A DNA stretch of 64,000 nucleotides from Planctomycetota bacterium (GTDB lineage Bacteria; Planctomycetota; UBA1135; GCA-002686595). Below, one piece after another: positions 18,904 to 30,265 of this stretch (position 1 is its first letter; each line of letters starts with the position of its first letter). The position numbers and the translations under genes were made by a program. Location of the stretch: NCBI GenBank assembly GCA_028823345.1, contig JAPKBR010000006.1:37849-101848 (forward strand), given 5' to 3'. A model generated the notes under the pieces. That model saw nothing but the letters and a program-made list of their open reading frames with translations. It had not been told where the DNA came from and searched no databases.

Positions 18904-20223
18904 ATGATTTCCCCCCAAAGTGTTCACGAGACCCTTGGCCGCCACCAGCTGGCGGATGGCTTGCCCTTCGTCATGGACCTCGAGCGGTCCCACGGGTCCT
19001 GGATCTACGATTCCCGTACAGGCGAGGAGTTCCTGGACTTCTTCACGTGCTTCGCTTCCTGGGCCATCGGCTACAACCACCCCGGAATGAAGGACGAGAA
19101 GTTCCGTGCGGAGCTCGAGCTCGCGGCCCTGAACAAGCCGGCCAACTCGGATCTCTACACCTCTCAGATGGCGGACTTCGTCGAGACCTTTGCCACCCGC
19201 GTGACCCCCGAGGGTTTCCCGCACCACTTCTGGATCGATGGTGGCGCCCTCGCTGTGGAGAACGCCCTCAAGGTGGCATTTGATTGGAAAGCCCAGAAGG
19301 TAGGCATCGATCAGGTCAATGACGGCAACGACCTGGTCATTCTGCACTTCAACGCGGCCTTCCACGGGCGCTCTGGCTACACCATGAGCCTGACCAACAC
19401 GGTGCCCGACAAGATCGCCCTGTTCCCCAAGTTTGACTGGCCCCGGGTGCACAACCCCGCCATTGAATTCGGGCCGGACGGCAATATCTGTAATGACATC
19501 GAGGCAGAAGAGGCCCGCGCCTGTAAGGAAATCGAAGCGGCCTTCGAAAAGTACCCGAACCGTATCGCTGGCATCTTGATCGAGACCATGCAGGGTGAGG
19601 GCGGCGACAACCACTTCCGTCCCGAGTTTTTCCAAGCCCTGCGCAAGTACGCAGACAAGCACGAGGCGCTCCTTATGTTTGACGAAGTCCAAGTGGGCTT
19701 CTTCGGAAGTGGCACCCCTTGGATGTGGCAGCAGTACGGCGTGGCCCCGGACGTCGTGGCCTTTGGCAAGAAGACCCAGGTTTGCGGCATCTACGCCAGC
19801 AACCGCGTGGACGAGGTTCCCGAGAATGTGTTCGTGCGCAGTTCGCGCATTAACTCCACTTGGGGTGCGAATCTGGTGGACATGGTGCGCGCCAAGCGCA
19901 TCATCGAGATCATCCTTGATGAAAAGCTGCACGAGAACGCAGCTGAACGGGGCAAGCAGTTTGTCCAGGGCCTACGCGACCTAGCCAAGGAACGTTCTGG
20001 AATCAGCAACGTGCGCGGGGTGGGTACCCTGGTGGCCTTCACTTGCGAAAACAACGCCTCCCGCGATGCGCTCCTGTCCAACTTGATGGACAACAAGATT
20101 CTGGCCCTCGCGAGTGGCGAAGAGTCGGTGCGCTTCCGCATGTCCATGGTGGTCACGGCGGACGAAATCAATCTGGCTCTCGAGCGCATTGGCGCCTGCT
20201 TGCCCACGGGCGCGTCCGCCTAA
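18904..20223 (+). CDS. lat: L-lysine 6-aminotransferase (PLP class III)
   Basis: This 439-residue protein has the length and motifs of L-lysine epsilon-aminotransferase: FTCFASWAIGYNHPG, FWIDGGALAVENALKVAFDW, FHGRSGYTMSLTNT, ETMQGEGGDNHFRPEFF, LMFDEVQVGFFGSGTPWM and FGKKTQVCG. The PLP lysine is in that last block (K289/K290). The enzyme converts lysine and 2-oxoglutarate to 2-aminoadipate 6-semialdehyde (cyclising to piperideine-6-carboxylate) and glutamate. The next pathway enzyme, the semialdehyde dehydrogenase, is encoded at 60.3 kb rather than next door. No Shine-Dalgarno site is visible before ATG 18904. An MFS gene starts 18 nt downstream. Confidence 0.93.
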   Translation: MISPQSVHETLGRHQLADGLPFVMDLERSHGSWIYDSRTGEEFLDFFTCFASWAIGYNHPGMKDEKFRAELELAALNKPANSDLYTSQMADFVETFATRVTPEGFPHHFWIDGGALAVENALKVAFDWKAQKVGIDQVNDGNDLVILHFNAAFHGRSGYTMSLTNTVPDKIALFPKFDWPRVHNPAIEFGPDGNICNDIEAEEARACKEIEAAFEKYPNRIAGILIETMQGEGGDNHFRPEFFQALRKYADKHEALLMFDEVQVGFFGSGTPWMWQQYGVAPDVVAFGKKTQVCGIYASNRVDEVPENVFVRSSRINSTWGANLVDMVRAKRIIEIILDEKLHENAAERGKQFVQGLRDLAKERSGISNVRGVGTLVAFTCENNASRDALLSNLMDNKILALASGEESVRFRMSMVVTADEINLALERIGACLPTGASA

Positions 20224-20241
20224 CCCCACGAGAGACAAGGC

Positions 20242-21507
20242 TTGTATCAAGTCCTGAAACGCAACCCAGCCTTCCGCCGGCTGTGGTTTGCGCAGGTAGT
20301 GACCCAGGCGGGGGATTGGCTCAACCGCATGGCGGTGTTGGCCTTGATTGCCCATTTGGCGGGACCATCCGCGGTTGGAGCCACGGGGGCTCTGTTTGCC
20401 GGGGAGCTTGCCCTGCGGCTATTGCCCTCGGCCCTGCTGGGACCCCTGGCAGGTTCGATCGCCGATCGGGTTTCACGCAAGGGAACAATGATCGCCTCGG
20501 ATCTTCTGCGCGCCCTCGTAGTGCTCGGATTGTTGACCATCGACGAGCCGGGCGAGCTGCCCTTGCTCTATGGGCTGCTGTTCCTGCAGATGGCCCTGGG
20601 GCCTTTTTACGAGGCGGCGCATTCCGCAACCGTACCGAACTTGGTTCGGCGTGAAGATTTGCACACGGCCTATGGATTGACCGCAGTGACCTGGAGCACC
20701 ATGCTGACCCTGGGCGCGGTGCTCGGTGGAATCCTCTTGGCGGTGACCGGTGTGCGCACTGTGTTCTTGATCGACGTCGGAACCTACCTGGTCTCGGCTG
20801 CCATGCTGCTTACCCTTCGCTTGCCGGCGCCGCCGCCTCAACCGGACAAATTCAGCCTCAAGCGCGTGTTGTTGTTGAGCGAATTGCGCGAGGCTTGGCA
20901 GCACCTCCGGGAGCGGCGGGTGACTTCCGGCGTGAGCGCCAAGTGGCATTGGGGAGTCGCCGGGGGCTACCTGGTTTGCCTTTCGCTCCTGGGTTGCGAG
21001 ATGTCCAGCGAAACGACCCTGGCCGGGGCGGGACTCTCCATTTCCCTGCTCTATGCCGCCCGCGGGTTGGGCACGGGGGTGGGGCCGATCTTGGCCCGAC
21101 GATGGATGGGTTCCACGGACCGGGGTTTGCGCTCATCAACCGCCGCCGGATTTTTGGTGGCGGGCATCGGCTATTGCCTAGTGGCTCTATCCGTGAATCC
21201 CACCTGGATCATCTGTTTTGTAGCCCTGGCCCACACGGGGGGCAGCACGATTTGGGTGGGGTCCACGACTCTCTGGCAGCGGGGAGTTGACGATCGCTGG
21301 CGAGGGCGGGTGCAGAGCACCGAAAGCCTGGGGTTGACCTTAAGTTTCAGCCTTATGGGCGGACTGGTCGGGTTTGCCTATGATCAGGGCATAAGCCTCT
21401 CCGCCATACTTGGGGTGCTGTCTTTCTTGACGGTGCTGTCCGGCGCTGCTTGGCTTCTGCGGGCTCAGCGAGAAATGGGAAAACCGAAGATCGAACCTGC
21501 GGCCTAG
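20242..21507 (+). CDS. MFS transporter (EntS-like, MFS_3)
   Basis: This protein of about 421 residues has ~12 predicted membrane segments. It begins with FRRLWFAQVVTQAGDWLNRMAVLAL and carries the conserved cytoplasmic loop GSIADRVSRKGTMIASD between TM2 and TM3, typical of MFS_3 exporters. The substrate is unknown; its position 18 nt after the lysine aminotransferase could mean amino-acid or metabolite export, but that is a guess. The start is probably TTG 20242, giving the usual N-terminus; the first ATG (20328) would remove TM1. Confidence 0.85.
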   Translation: MYQVLKRNPAFRRLWFAQVVTQAGDWLNRMAVLALIAHLAGPSAVGATGALFAGELALRLLPSALLGPLAGSIADRVSRKGTMIASDLLRALVVLGLLTIDEPGELPLLYGLLFLQMALGPFYEAAHSATVPNLVRREDLHTAYGLTAVTWSTMLTLGAVLGGILLAVTGVRTVFLIDVGTYLVSAAMLLTLRLPAPPPQPDKFSLKRVLLLSELREAWQHLRERRVTSGVSAKWHWGVAGGYLVCLSLLGCEMSSETTLAGAGLSISLLYAARGLGTGVGPILARRWMGSTDRGLRSSTAAGFLVAGIGYCLVALSVNPTWIICFVALAHTGGSTIWVGSTTLWQRGVDDRWRGRVQSTESLGLTLSFSLMGGLVGFAYDQGISLSAILGVLSFLTVLSGAAWLLRAQREMGKPKIEPAA

Positions 21508-21518
21508 GCTGACGTCCC

Positions 21519-23729
21519 ATGAACATAATGTCTCCCTCTTCCATTTTGACTCTCGCCCTCGCGGCCCTGCCCTGTGCCCCGGCTTTAGCTCAAGATGGCG
21601 TGCCTGGGAACCGCAGCCGAGCCCATGCACCCCGGGCTCCGCAAGGGCACCAGATGAAGCTCGATGGTCGCGTGGATCCCGATGAATGGGCCCCCGCCGG
21701 AATGCTTGGATCCCTGACTCAGGTGCGCCCCGTGGAAGGGGTCGTGCCATCCCACCAGACCCAGGTCTATTTCCTTCAGGATGGAACGACCCTGCACGTG
21801 GGCATTGTCTGCCTAGATGAGCCCGACCAGGTGCGCGCTCGGCAAATGGATCGGGATGCCTTTGTGCGCTTTGATGATGTGGTCGAGATGTGGTTTGACA
21901 CATTTCGTGACCAACAATCCGCCTATTGGTTTCAGATCACGGCCGGTGGCTCCAGGGGGGACGCTTTGATCACGAGTGGTGGGCGAGGGTTCAACAAACG
22001 CTGGGATGGGGTGTGGGACGCCAAGTCGCGGGTTACCGAGCGCGGCTGGGAGGCGGAGATTGCCATACCCTTCCAAACGCTGGCCTTTGATTCCAAAAAC
22101 TCCAGCTGGGGTTTTAATCTGCGGCGCAAGCGGGTTGCGAACGGGGAAGAGTCCCGCTGGTCCGGAGCCTATGAGGGCAATCGCTTCTTTCTGCTCACCG
22201 CCGGCGGAGTCCTTGCGGGCTTGCAGAATCTGGATCAGGGGCTGGGTCTAGAAGTGGTTCCCTACCTGCGCGGGGATTTGATGGTGCCCTACCAAGCGGG
22301 GGGCCATACCACCAACGGGTCCCTTGCCATGGGAGGCGACGTATCCCTGCGCCCGACTCCTGAATCCAACTTGCGGATCACCCTGGCCACAGATTTTGCC
22401 GAGACCGAGGTCGACGAGCGGCGCATCAACCTGACCCGCTTTCCCTTGTTCTTCCCTGAAAAACGCGGCTTCTTCCTGGAGGATGCGGGCATCTTTGAGT
22501 TCGGTTCCCCGGGGAACCGCAGAGGGCTCGTGCCGTTCTTCTCGCGCACCATTGGCCGCAGCAGTGATGGTCAACCGGTACCGATCACCGGGGGTGCCAA
22601 GTACTCCGCGCGCTTGGGTGATTGGAACGTGGGGTTGCTCGATGTGCTGGTGGAAGACTGGGGCGAGGGCTATGACGTTCCCCAAAAGAACTTTTCCGTG
22701 GCGCGGGTGACCCGGCGCATGGGGGAGGAAGGCCTAGTGGGGGTGATTGCCACCCACGGCCTAGCGGATGCCCGCGGAACATCCACCACCCTGGGATTGG
22801 ATATGCGCTTGTCCGATGGTGAGTTCCTGGGGGAGGGTCGCCCAGCTGCGCTCTGGGCCTATGGGCTCTTCAGTGAAAACAAGGAGCAGGGCGAAGAGGC
22901 TACTCGTGGGGGCGCATTTGGCCTGGAGGGCACCTTGCGCACAAGGGAGTGGCGTCACGAACTGCAAGTCAATCAGGTCGACCAGGATTTTGATCCGGCC
23001 TTGGGTTTCGTTCGGCGCACTGGAATAATAGACATGGGTTGGGAATCTAATTTCCGTAAACAACTTGGGGAAGAAGGCATTCTGCGCAGCGTGAATGCAA
23101 GCGTGGCCATTGACGCAACCAAGGATCTTGAGGGTACCGAAGACAGTTGGACCTTGCCCCTCCAGCCCCTTGGCTTGGAATTCCAAAGCGAAGACGAGCT
23201 TGAGTACGAAGTGCACCAGATCGTCGAGCACATCAGTGAAGCCTACGATCTGACTGACGGCGTTCCTGTCGCGCCGGGGCGATACGAGATGACGCGCCAC
23301 TTCCTAAGCCTGGAGAGCAGCGATCGGCGGGATTACTCGGGCGAGGTCGAGCTGGAGTGGGGCGACTTTTTTGGGGGCCACATGATGCGCTGGCGCGTGA
23401 CTCCCATGGTGATTCCGGGACCGAACTACCGGGTGGGTCTTTCCTGGAGCGATGCCAGTGGAAACGTCCCGGGTGGCGAGTTCCGCGCCCAGGCGGCATC
23501 TTTGGACCTGGACTTCTCCTTCACGCCGAACCTCTCCTGGAAGAACCTAGTCCAGTACGATACGGATAGCGAAGACATTGGTTTCCAGAGTCGCGTACGG
23601 TGGATTCGCTCCCCGGGCCAGAACCTGTTCCTCGTGGGGCAGGGCGGCTGGACCAAGTATGGCCTGGATTCCTTCGAGCGCCGAGAGCAAGCCCTGTCGC
23701 TCAAGCTCTCCTGGTCCCTGCGGTTCTGA
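21519..23729 (+). CDS. DUF5916 outer-membrane-type protein with N-terminal CBM9-like domain
   Basis: This 736-residue protein has a signal peptide (LTLALAALPCAPALAQ). Next comes a CBM9-like sugar-binding beta-sandwich (~40-240): KLDGRVDPDEWAPA, DDVVEMWFDT, ITAGGSRGDAL, WEAEIAIPFQTL. A region diagnostic of DUF5916 follows (NLTRFPLFFPEKRGFFLEDAGIF, ~310-330). The C-terminal half shows alternating aromatic strands ending in SLKLSWSLRF, consistent with an outer-membrane beta-barrel. The terminal Phe supports BAM-dependent insertion. The family's role is not established; surface glycan binding or uptake is plausible. It starts 11 nt after the MFS gene. Confidence 0.85.
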   Translation: MNIMSPSSILTLALAALPCAPALAQDGVPGNRSRAHAPRAPQGHQMKLDGRVDPDEWAPAGMLGSLTQVRPVEGVVPSHQTQVYFLQDGTTLHVGIVCLDEPDQVRARQMDRDAFVRFDDVVEMWFDTFRDQQSAYWFQITAGGSRGDALITSGGRGFNKRWDGVWDAKSRVTERGWEAEIAIPFQTLAFDSKNSSWGFNLRRKRVANGEESRWSGAYEGNRFFLLTAGGVLAGLQNLDQGLGLEVVPYLRGDLMVPYQAGGHTTNGSLAMGGDVSLRPTPESNLRITLATDFAETEVDERRINLTRFPLFFPEKRGFFLEDAGIFEFGSPGNRRGLVPFFSRTIGRSSDGQPVPITGGAKYSARLGDWNVGLLDVLVEDWGEGYDVPQKNFSVARVTRRMGEEGLVGVIATHGLADARGTSTTLGLDMRLSDGEFLGEGRPAALWAYGLFSENKEQGEEATRGGAFGLEGTLRTREWRHELQVNQVDQDFDPALGFVRRTGIIDMGWESNFRKQLGEEGILRSVNASVAIDATKDLEGTEDSWTLPLQPLGLEFQSEDELEYEVHQIVEHISEAYDLTDGVPVAPGRYEMTRHFLSLESSDRRDYSGEVELEWGDFFGGHMMRWRVTPMVIPGPNYRVGLSWSDASGNVPGGEFRAQAASLDLDFSFTPNLSWKNLVQYDTDSEDIGFQSRVRWIRSPGQNLFLVGQGGWTKYGLDSFERREQALSLKLSWSLRF

Positions 23730-23752
23730 GGTGATCATCGGTCCATTCACGC

Positions 23753-23791
23753 AGTGAGCCCCGGTAGTCGCTTGGACTGCCGGGGCTCACT
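23753..23791 (+). terminator. Strong bidirectional hairpin between convergent genes
   Basis: AGTGAGCCCCGG (23753-23764) pairs perfectly with CCGGGGCTCACT (23780-23791), and AGTC/GACT extends the inner stem. GGTTTTAAG follows on the plus strand. It lies between the DUF5916 gene and the convergent HEAT gene, as expected of a shared terminator. Confidence 0.8.
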
Positions 23792-23811
23792 GGTTTTAAG
23801 TTCTCAGACCC

Positions 23812-25938
23812 TCAGGGAAGGTCGAGCACGCCCTTGCCTTCGCGGCTTGTCAGGGTCGGGGTTTCAGCGCGGTAGTTGCAACCGTGAGACAGGAGGGAAC
23901 GCCAGGAGGTCATCCGGCTATCCGCCAGGAAACTCAAGGCGATCACTGCGTTGTCCCGGGACTTCACATAACCCGCATCCGTATCCAGCATCAGCTCGGA
24001 GAGGGCGTCGATGGAGCGCTTGTCTCCCAAGAAGCCCAGGGCCTGGGCGATGGCAGCTTGCTCTTCGATGCTCTCGCTCTTCTCAAGCTTGGCGACCAGA
24101 GTCTCCACCACGTTGCTGTCCCCAAGGATTCCCAGGGCCAAGCCACAACGGGCTTGCAGGGTGGGGTTCAAGTCTTCCGTGGAGAGCAACTCTTGCAGGC
24201 GCTCGATGGAGCCGCGGGATTCCATCAGTCCCAAAGCCAGGGCCGCGTGTCCGCGGGCGGCGGGATCTTTCAGGTCTTCCACTTTATTGAGTAGCATCTC
24301 TTCGGCTTCAATCGAACGTCGCAGGCCGAGGGCCAAGGCCAAAGCACCCAGGTCATCCGCCGTGCGGGCCTTGCGGGCCGCGTGCATCAGGGCACGGTCC
24401 ACGCCGGAGTCGAGGTCCTGAGCCATGGCATCGAGGTGGTAGCCAAAGACACCCAGGGCCAAACCGGCCCAGGCGCGCTCGGCCTTCTTGCCGCGTGAAA
24501 GTCGTCCCAGCAGTTCCGCACGGGTCTTGGCGGTGCCGCTCCAGGGATCTTCGCCCTGGCCCTTGCGGCTGCCCGCTTCGGCGAGGGCCATCAGGGCAAA
24601 GCGCTTGGCCAAGGGGTCTCCGTGACCGGCTTGCTTGGCCAACTCGTGGCGGATCCAGCGGTCCACGTCGTCGTCATCGGCATCACCAGTCAGGCCCAGG
24701 GCCAGAACGGCGCTTTCCTGGACGATGGCGGGCTGCTTCGCGTAACGCTGCAGGGACTCGATCAGGATGTCGGCAACGCCGCCCTTGATCTCGGTCACGG
24801 CACTGCGCATTGCTTCAGGGGCGGCCTGTTGCCCGTGGGCAACCAAGCGACCCAGGGTGGTCGCCGTGTGGGCGCGCACCGTTGCGTCGAACTCGCGGTC
24901 GGCGGTGAAGTAACGCATCAGGTAGGTCACCTGGGCTTGGAAATGCTCGCTGGCTCCTTCCACCTTGCAGGTACCGCAGATGCAGACGTTTGCTTCGGCG
25001 TCGAAGGGCAGGGGAGTCAGGCTCATGGCTACCATGGCGGCCACTTGCAGGTCGTTCGTGCTGTTCTCTTCTTCGAGCAACTGCACCAAAGTGGCGACCA
25101 CGCTGCGGCGCAACTCGGCGTCGTCACTGCGTGCTGCCATGACGCCTAGGCCGTAGGTGGCAAAGGCGCGCATCTGGATCGGGACTTCCTTGCCCTTGAG
25201 GGCTTCCTGGGCCACGGCGGAACCGTGGGCCAGTGCGGTCAGGAACTCAAGGTTGCGACTGTCCGCCAAAACTCCAAGGGAGAATGCGGCAGTGTTGTTC
25301 AAGTCGGGCTCGCCTTCGGAAAGGAAGAAGCGAATCAAGAAGTCAAAGCTGGTGAAGTTCGCTTCGCCGCCGATTTTACCGAGGGCCAATACTGCGGCCT
25401 TCGCGTAGCGGTTGGATCCGCCCACTTCGAGGCCCTTTTGGATTTGCGGGACCAGGTCCTCTTGGATCATCTCGGGGGTCAAGCGACCGCCGAGGCGGGT
25501 GTGCTTTTCACCCTTGCCCAAGTACCAGGAGTCTCCGCCTGTGCTGGAGGTACCCGTGTCGATGTTGGCAAAGTGCAGGTAGCGGTCCTTGTTGGTGGAC
25601 CACCAAAGCTGCCAAGCAGTGGGGTCGGCGACCATTTCGCCTTCGCCCACAGTGAAGGGGTTGTCCGGAGTGGGCAGCCATGGAATGCGCGGGGTGCTGG
25701 CGGGTTTGCCCCAGCCACCGGGAGTCGCAGGTCCTTGGGCGCCTCCGCCTGCACCGGGGCCGCGGCGTGCGCCGCCACCTGCGGGGGCGCGGGGGGCTCG
25801 TCCACCGGATGCTGGTCCTTTGTACCCGCCACCGGCGGGTCCTCTTGCAGGGCCTCAGCAGCCTTGGGCGCCAGCGAAACTGGCGAGAACGATACTTCCG
25901 CCGAGGGCGGCAATGAATAGGAATATGGCTTTGCGCAT
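23812..25938 (-). CDS. Secreted HEAT-repeat protein interrupted by an in-frame TGA at codon 28 (selenoprotein or nonsense mutation)
   Basis: From GTG 25650 down the frame is open for 612 residues. Arrays of ~35-residue HEAT repeats fill it (LALGLMESRGSIERLQELL, AAIAQALGFLGDKRSIDAL and similar), plus a CICGTC cysteine cluster. The same frame continues upstream to ATG 25938, which encodes a clear signal peptide (MRKAIFLFIAALGGSIVLAS, cleavage near AGA/QGC) and a Gly/Pro/Ala/Arg-rich linker. The only interruption is TGA at 25857-25855, straight after a Cys codon: AQGC-TGA-GPARGPAGGGYKGPASGG. Starting at 25650 would leave a secreted-type repeat protein with no signal peptide. Options are selenocysteine, a CGA-to-TGA mutation, or a sequencing error. 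HEAT arrays mediate protein contacts; partners are unknown. Confidence 0.75.
25824..25840 (-). promoter_or_regulatory. Candidate bacterial SECIS-like hairpin after the in-frame TGA
   Basis: On the minus strand ACCCGCC-GGT-GGCGGGT forms a perfect 7-bp stem with a GGU loop. It begins 14 nt after the TGA at 25857-25855, putting the loop 21 nt from the TGA. That spacing, a small loop and G at its first positions match the general description of bacterial SECIS elements. The surrounding Gly/Pro codons are GC-rich and form hairpins easily, so chance is a real alternative. Confidence 0.35.
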
Positions 25939-26217
25939 GTTTGTTTGGTGGGCGGCTTTAGAACAGTCGCCCGGGCTCCATATCCAATGTAGGCAACAAA
26001 GATGGTGTCGGGGTAGGGCCTTTTTTGTCCGATATTGCTTGGACTCACCCTGGATACAGTGGTCTTACCAAGGGGTAAACCCCGTGGGGCATCCAGGAAT
26101 CCCCATATTCGGGGTTGTGGGCCCTATTTGGGCATTTCTATCGTAGAATTGGGGGCCTTGCTCCCACGCCTAGACCCTTCTATGGCCCTATCCCAGTCTC
26201 GCTCGCATTTCGCTGAC

Positions 26218-27063
26218 ATGAAGAAACTGCCCCTTACCCTCCTTGCGGTTCTCTTTCTGGGCCCCAGCTGCTCGATGATCGGCGGGCGGGTCGTCACCGA
26301 GCAAACAACCGCTCCCAGCCCGTTCATCGGTCGATTGGGTGGGGTGACCGCCGCAGCTTGGGATGCGGAAAGCGGGGCCCTGTGGATTGCCACCCGCGGT
26401 TCTGGGCTGGAGCGCTGGGTCTCAGGAAGCCCGCCGGTCAATTTAGGGGCGAGCAAGCTTTCCCCTTCCTCTTTGACCGTTGAGGGGGCGGGTGTGATCG
26501 TCGCCGATCGCGGAAAGGGGCGCATCATCCGTTTCGATCGCAACGGGATCCCCGGCGAAGTCTTGGCGTCGACTTTCCAGGGCGCGTCCCTGGGGGACGC
26601 GCGGGCCCTCGCGGCTCACCCTTCTGGATCATTGTATTTGCTGGATGCCAAGGGAGGCCTCTTGCGTCTCGATCGCACCGGACGCCTCGAGCAGGTGGAA
26701 CTTCCCGCGCCGGCCACCTGCATCACGGTTCATGGTTCCCAGTTGTTCGTGGGGCTTGAGAAACAACCGGGTATCTGGGTCCTGGATTTGGATCAAAGTG
26801 GCGCGCCAAGGCAGTCTGCTTCCTGGTGCTTTTCCCTGGAGGAGACTCCAAGAGCTCTCGGGGTTGATCGTGAAGGTGCCCTCTTGTTGGGCCTCGGAAA
26901 TCGGGTGGAGCGCTACACCCGGGCGGGTGTGCTCATGGGGGACTGGGTGCTAAGGGACCCGGTGACTGCAATTACGGTGGGGGGAGAGGAGGGGCGTACA
27001 GCTTTCCTAGCCACGGCAAGTGATCTTTATCGGGTGCAACTGCCAACTAGCTTTGGCGAGTGA
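26218..27063 (+). CDS. Beta-propeller (NHL/WD40-like) lipoprotein
   Basis: This 281-residue protein has a lipoprotein signal (LTLLAVLFLGPSC). Repeated blades of the form 'LWIATRGSGLERWVSG', 'VIVADRGKGRIIRFDRNG' and 'LYLLDAKGGLLRLDRTGRL' follow, so it is probably a five- to six-bladed propeller facing the periplasm. ATG 26218 is chosen over 26035 because the signal peptide begins there. No catalytic motif is visible; the function is unknown. It is convergent with the 2-hydroxyglutarate oxidase gene, 13 nt away. Confidence 0.75.
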   Translation: MKKLPLTLLAVLFLGPSCSMIGGRVVTEQTTAPSPFIGRLGGVTAAAWDAESGALWIATRGSGLERWVSGSPPVNLGASKLSPSSLTVEGAGVIVADRGKGRIIRFDRNGIPGEVLASTFQGASLGDARALAAHPSGSLYLLDAKGGLLRLDRTGRLEQVELPAPATCITVHGSQLFVGLEKQPGIWVLDLDQSGAPRQSASWCFSLEETPRALGVDREGALLLGLGNRVERYTRAGVLMGDWVLRDPVTAITVGGEEGRTAFLATASDLYRVQLPTSFGE

Positions 27064-27076
27064 GCGGCGGAGAGTC

Positions 27077-28276
27077 TTAGCCTAGGGCCCGGCGAGCGAT
27101 TTCCTTGCCGATGGCCAAGCTGGCCGTAGCCGCGGGTGAGGGAGCCGAGAGCACATGCAGGGCATCCGGGCCCTCTTCAAAGTGAAAGTCATCGAGTAGT
27201 TTTCCATCACGTCCAAGGGCTTGCGCGCGCACGCCGCTGCCCCCGGGGCTGAGGTCGTCTGGGGTAATTTCAGGCACCAGACGTCCGAGAGCTTTGGCGA
27301 AGGCTGCTTTAGAAATTGAACGCTGCACCTCTCCGATACCAGTGGTTAGGTGCCGAGCAAAGAGTTTCCAGGTCCCCGGGAACCCCATGGTTCCCGCCAA
27401 ATCCCTGGGGGACACATCCCGCCAGCGATAGCCCGCCCGGGAAAAGGCCAGCACTGCATTGGGGCCCGCTTCGATGCCGCCTCCCATCATGCGCGTCAGG
27501 TGCACACCTAGGAACGGGAAGCGCGGATCGGGTACCGGGTAGATCAGATTGCGCACCAGGTGCTGAGCCTTAGGTGCGAGGGTGTGGTATTCGCCGCGGA
27601 ATGGAACGATGCGGATGCGCGGTGGGGTGCCCGCTTCCCGGGCGATGCGGTCAGCCCATGCGCCGCCGCAGTTGACCAGCTTGCGCGCGCCCAATGGACC
27701 TCGGTTGGTTTCCACCCGCCAGAGGTTGTTTTCCCGGCGCATCTTGCCGGCGGCCACTTGCAGGCGTACCTGGCCGCCAGCTTCTTCGATCGATCGGGCG
27801 AGGGCGGTGGAAAGGGCGCTGTAGTTGGCGATGCCGGTCTGGGGCACATACAGGCCTTCGGTGCCTTGTACATGGGGTTCATGATCGCGGATCCCTTCGG
27901 GGCCTAGGTGCACGATTCCTTCTAGGCCGTTGGCCTTTCCACGTCGAGCTAATTCCGCAAGGGCCGTGCACTCTGCCTTGTTGGTTGCGACCACTACTTT
28001 GCCGCAGACTTCGAAGGGGACTTCCTGTTGGGCGCAGAATTCCAAGAGCTCTGCGCGTCCCTCCGTGCAGAGGCGCGCCTTGAGGGAGCCCGGTCGATAA
28101 TAGAGGCCAGAGTGGATGACCCCAGAATTGTGGCCGGTTTGGTGGGCGGCGACTCGGTTTTCGGTCTCGATGACCAGCACGGTTCCCGCGTCCCGCTGCT
28201 GGAGCGCGCGGGCAGTCGCCAGGCCAACGATGCCTGCTCCGATGACGAGGTGGTCGAAGGTTTCGTGTGAGCTCAC
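27077..28276 (-). CDS. lhgO: L-2-hydroxyglutarate oxidase/dehydrogenase
   Basis: This 399-residue FAD enzyme of the DAO superfamily has the N-terminal dinucleotide fold LVIGAGIVGLATARAL, then HNSGVIHSGLYYRPGSLKARLC, IVPFRGEYH and GGGIEAGPNAVLAFSRAGY, the family-specific blocks of LhgO. It oxidises L-2-hydroxyglutarate to 2-oxoglutarate and delivers electrons to quinones or oxygen. In other bacteria it acts downstream of glutarate hydroxylase in lysine breakdown; that hydroxylase (CsiD) is not in the window. It is divergent from thiC across a ~200-nt region. Confidence 0.92.
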   Translation of the reverse strand: MSSHETFDHLVIGAGIVGLATARALQQRDAGTVLVIETENRVAAHQTGHNSGVIHSGLYYRPGSLKARLCTEGRAELLEFCAQQEVPFEVCGKVVVATNKAECTALAELARRGKANGLEGIVHLGPEGIRDHEPHVQGTEGLYVPQTGIANYSALSTALARSIEEAGGQVRLQVAAGKMRRENNLWRVETNRGPLGARKLVNCGGAWADRIAREAGTPPRIRIVPFRGEYHTLAPKAQHLVRNLIYPVPDPRFPFLGVHLTRMMGGGIEAGPNAVLAFSRAGYRWRDVSPRDLAGTMGFPGTWKLFARHLTTGIGEVQRSISKAAFAKALGRLVPEITPDDLSPGGSGVRAQALGRDGKLLDDFHFEEGPDALHVLSAPSPAATASLAIGKEIARRALG

Positions 28277-28390
28277 GGGAACAGAATGCCCTCCCGGGCC
28301 CTGTATTTGAAGGCTGAACTTTAGACTGGGGCAGATCCTCGGGCAGGGGGGCTTTTGACGGGTGGGGATTCGGTTAGGCTCTCGGCAAAT

Positions 28391-30205
<1,815 letters not shown>

Positions 30206-30265
30206 GGGAAACTCCCTGGGGCGTTTTATGGAATCGCTTCCTCGCGGAGTAGATAATCCCGGGTC

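Noticed and set aside
25479..26048. 189-codon minus-strand frame over the HEAT gene N-terminus
   Set aside because: It is out of frame with the signal peptide and HEAT repeats and reads Pro/Ala-rich with no family; the in-frame TGA explanation fits all parts in one frame.
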